The translations under genes were made by a program, and so were the position numbers. A stretch of DNA of 64,000 nt from Halomonas piscis (lineage in GTDB: Bacteria > Pseudomonadota > Gammaproteobacteria > Pseudomonadales > Halomonadaceae). Below the pieces are notes generated by a model that did no database searches, was not told where the DNA came from, and worked only from the letters and a program-made list of their open reading frames with translations. This document shows positions 63,275 through 64,000 of the stretch, piece after piece. The stretch is from NCBI RefSeq assembly GCF_031886125.1, contig NZ_CP119391.1, positions 248,001-312,000 on the forward strand. The letters are read 5' to 3'. Every line of letters starts with the position of its first letter. Position 1 is the stretch's first letter.

Positions 63275-64000
63275 ATGCCTGTCGTTGACCTCACCGCCCA
63301 TCTCGTCAAGCGCCTGCACTGTCCCGAAGACAAGCGTCGTATTGAATATTGCGACCGCCAGCACCCCGGGTTCTATGTGGAGGTCAGGCGCACCACCCCT
63401 GGCAAGGGGACCTACTATCTGCGTCACACCACCGACCAGAAGAAGAACCAGCACTTCAAACTGGGCACTACGACCGAGATTTCCCTGTCTCAAGCCCGGA
63501 AGAAGGCAAAGACCTTGCGTGCCGAGCTGGTCATGGAAAAAACGCCTCAGACGGTCCAAAAGTCGGCCAAGGCCGTGCCGACCCTCAAGGCCTTCGTCGA
63601 GGAGCAGTATCTGGACTACATCAAGACCCGCAAGCGGTCCTGGAAGACCGATTACACCCATCTACGCAGCAAGGTGATTCCCACCTTCGGTGGCAAGCGC
63701 CTGGATGAGGTTACCCATGCCGACGTGGCGCAGTTCCACAACCGGATGCGTAACGAGGGCAGGGCACCGGCTACCTGTGATCGTCAGTTGATGATCGTTC
63801 GGGCTCTATTCGCGGTAGCCATGGAATGGGAGCTGGTCGATAGCAATCCAGCCAAGTCAGTCAAGCTGTTCAAGGAGAACAACAACCGGGAACGCTATCT
63901 GGATGAGGCCGAGAGCAAGCGGCTACTGGACGTACTGCTGCACGATAGGAATCGTCCCGTCTGTTGTATCGTGATGTTCCTGCTCAGTACCGGGGCTCGG
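63275..64000 (+). CDS. Tyrosine recombinase/integrase, 5' part only
   Basis: The gene starts at ATG 63275 behind AGGAGGAG and runs off the right edge after 242 codons. The N-terminal arm-binding domain (GFYVEVRRTTPGKGTYYLRH, HFKLGTTTEISLSQARKKAK) and the SAM-like core-binding domain (LKAFVEEQYLDYIKTRKRSW, TPTFGGKRLDEVTHADVAQF-like) are present. The catalytic domain begins at ERYLDEAESKRLLDVLL and ends at LLSTGAR, where the last Arg is the first catalytic residue. The active-site Tyr lies beyond the window. It probably mobilises the 59068-onward element. Confidence 0.9.
   Translation, partial: MPVVDLTAHLVKRLHCPEDKRRIEYCDRQHPGFYVEVRRTTPGKGTYYLRHTTDQKKNQHFKLGTTTEISLSQARKKAKTLRAELVMEKTPQTVQKSAKAVPTLKAFVEEQYLDYIKTRKRSWKTDYTHLRSKVIPTFGGKRLDEVTHADVAQFHNRMRNEGRAPATCDRQLMIVRALFAVAMEWELVDSNPAKSVKLFKENNNRERYLDEAESKRLLDVLLHDRNRPVCCIVMFLLSTGAR

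Overview
The window looks like a chromosomal segment of a moderately halophilic gammaproteobacterium, most likely a Halomonas-type member of the Halomonadaceae. This is inferred from gene content and not from a database search: high GC, an NhaD sodium/proton antiporter, the pyrE-crc pair, the oxyR-recG pair, a phoB-phoR-ubiA-ubiC neighbourhood, HexR, and an acidic Asp/Ala/Glu linker in a secreted cytochrome. No rRNA, tRNA or CRISPR array was recognised.

Layout. 1-17500 alternates core genes with mobile DNA: an amidohydrolase 5' part, an AT-rich stretch with a TnpB remnant, nhaD, IS481 copy A, a MerR-controlled heavy-metal P-type ATPase, mntR with a Mn/Zn/Fe ABC transporter (SBP, ATPase, two permeases), a diheme cytochrome gene broken by an amber codon, an IS110/IS1111-type element, rep, and an IscB (OMEGA nuclease) locus with a structured upstream region that should be its omega RNA. 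17500-38320 is mostly core: trmL, pyrE, crc, rph, yicC, a scrambled rhuM/metK remnant with an orphan HipB-like gene, ynfA, a GNAT protein, a TonB receptor, a Fic protein, a macrodomain protein, a TraX-like protein, an AlkA-like glycosylase, an MFS pump, then gmk-rpoZ-spoT-ridA, an epimerase-like protein, oxyR-recG. A second IS1111-type element follows recG. 39880-50050 is core again: HU, a rubredoxin reductase-like flavoprotein, ubiC-ubiA, phoB-phoR, cysZ, a thioesterase, a TRAP binding protein, uvrD.

From about 50050 the sequence becomes accessory: a LysR/EamA exporter pair, IS481 copy B (inverted relative to copy A), IS5 copy A, a nitronate monooxygenase, hexR, and an AI-2E transporter gene cut by an IS4-family element. 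Right of that element is foreign DNA: two small overlapping frames, one of them split by IS5 copy B; a P4/SF3-like helicase-ATPase; and a tyrosine integrase running off the right edge. This 59068-64000 segment reads as one end of an integrative element whose second gene matches no family I know.

The main points of interest are the complete IscB locus with all nuclease residues present, the two IS1111-type elements with probable guide-RNA ends, the integrative element with its reconstructable IS-split gene, the rhuM/metK chimera, the amber codon in the cytochrome, and the IS481 transposase that takes its stop codon from the target site.
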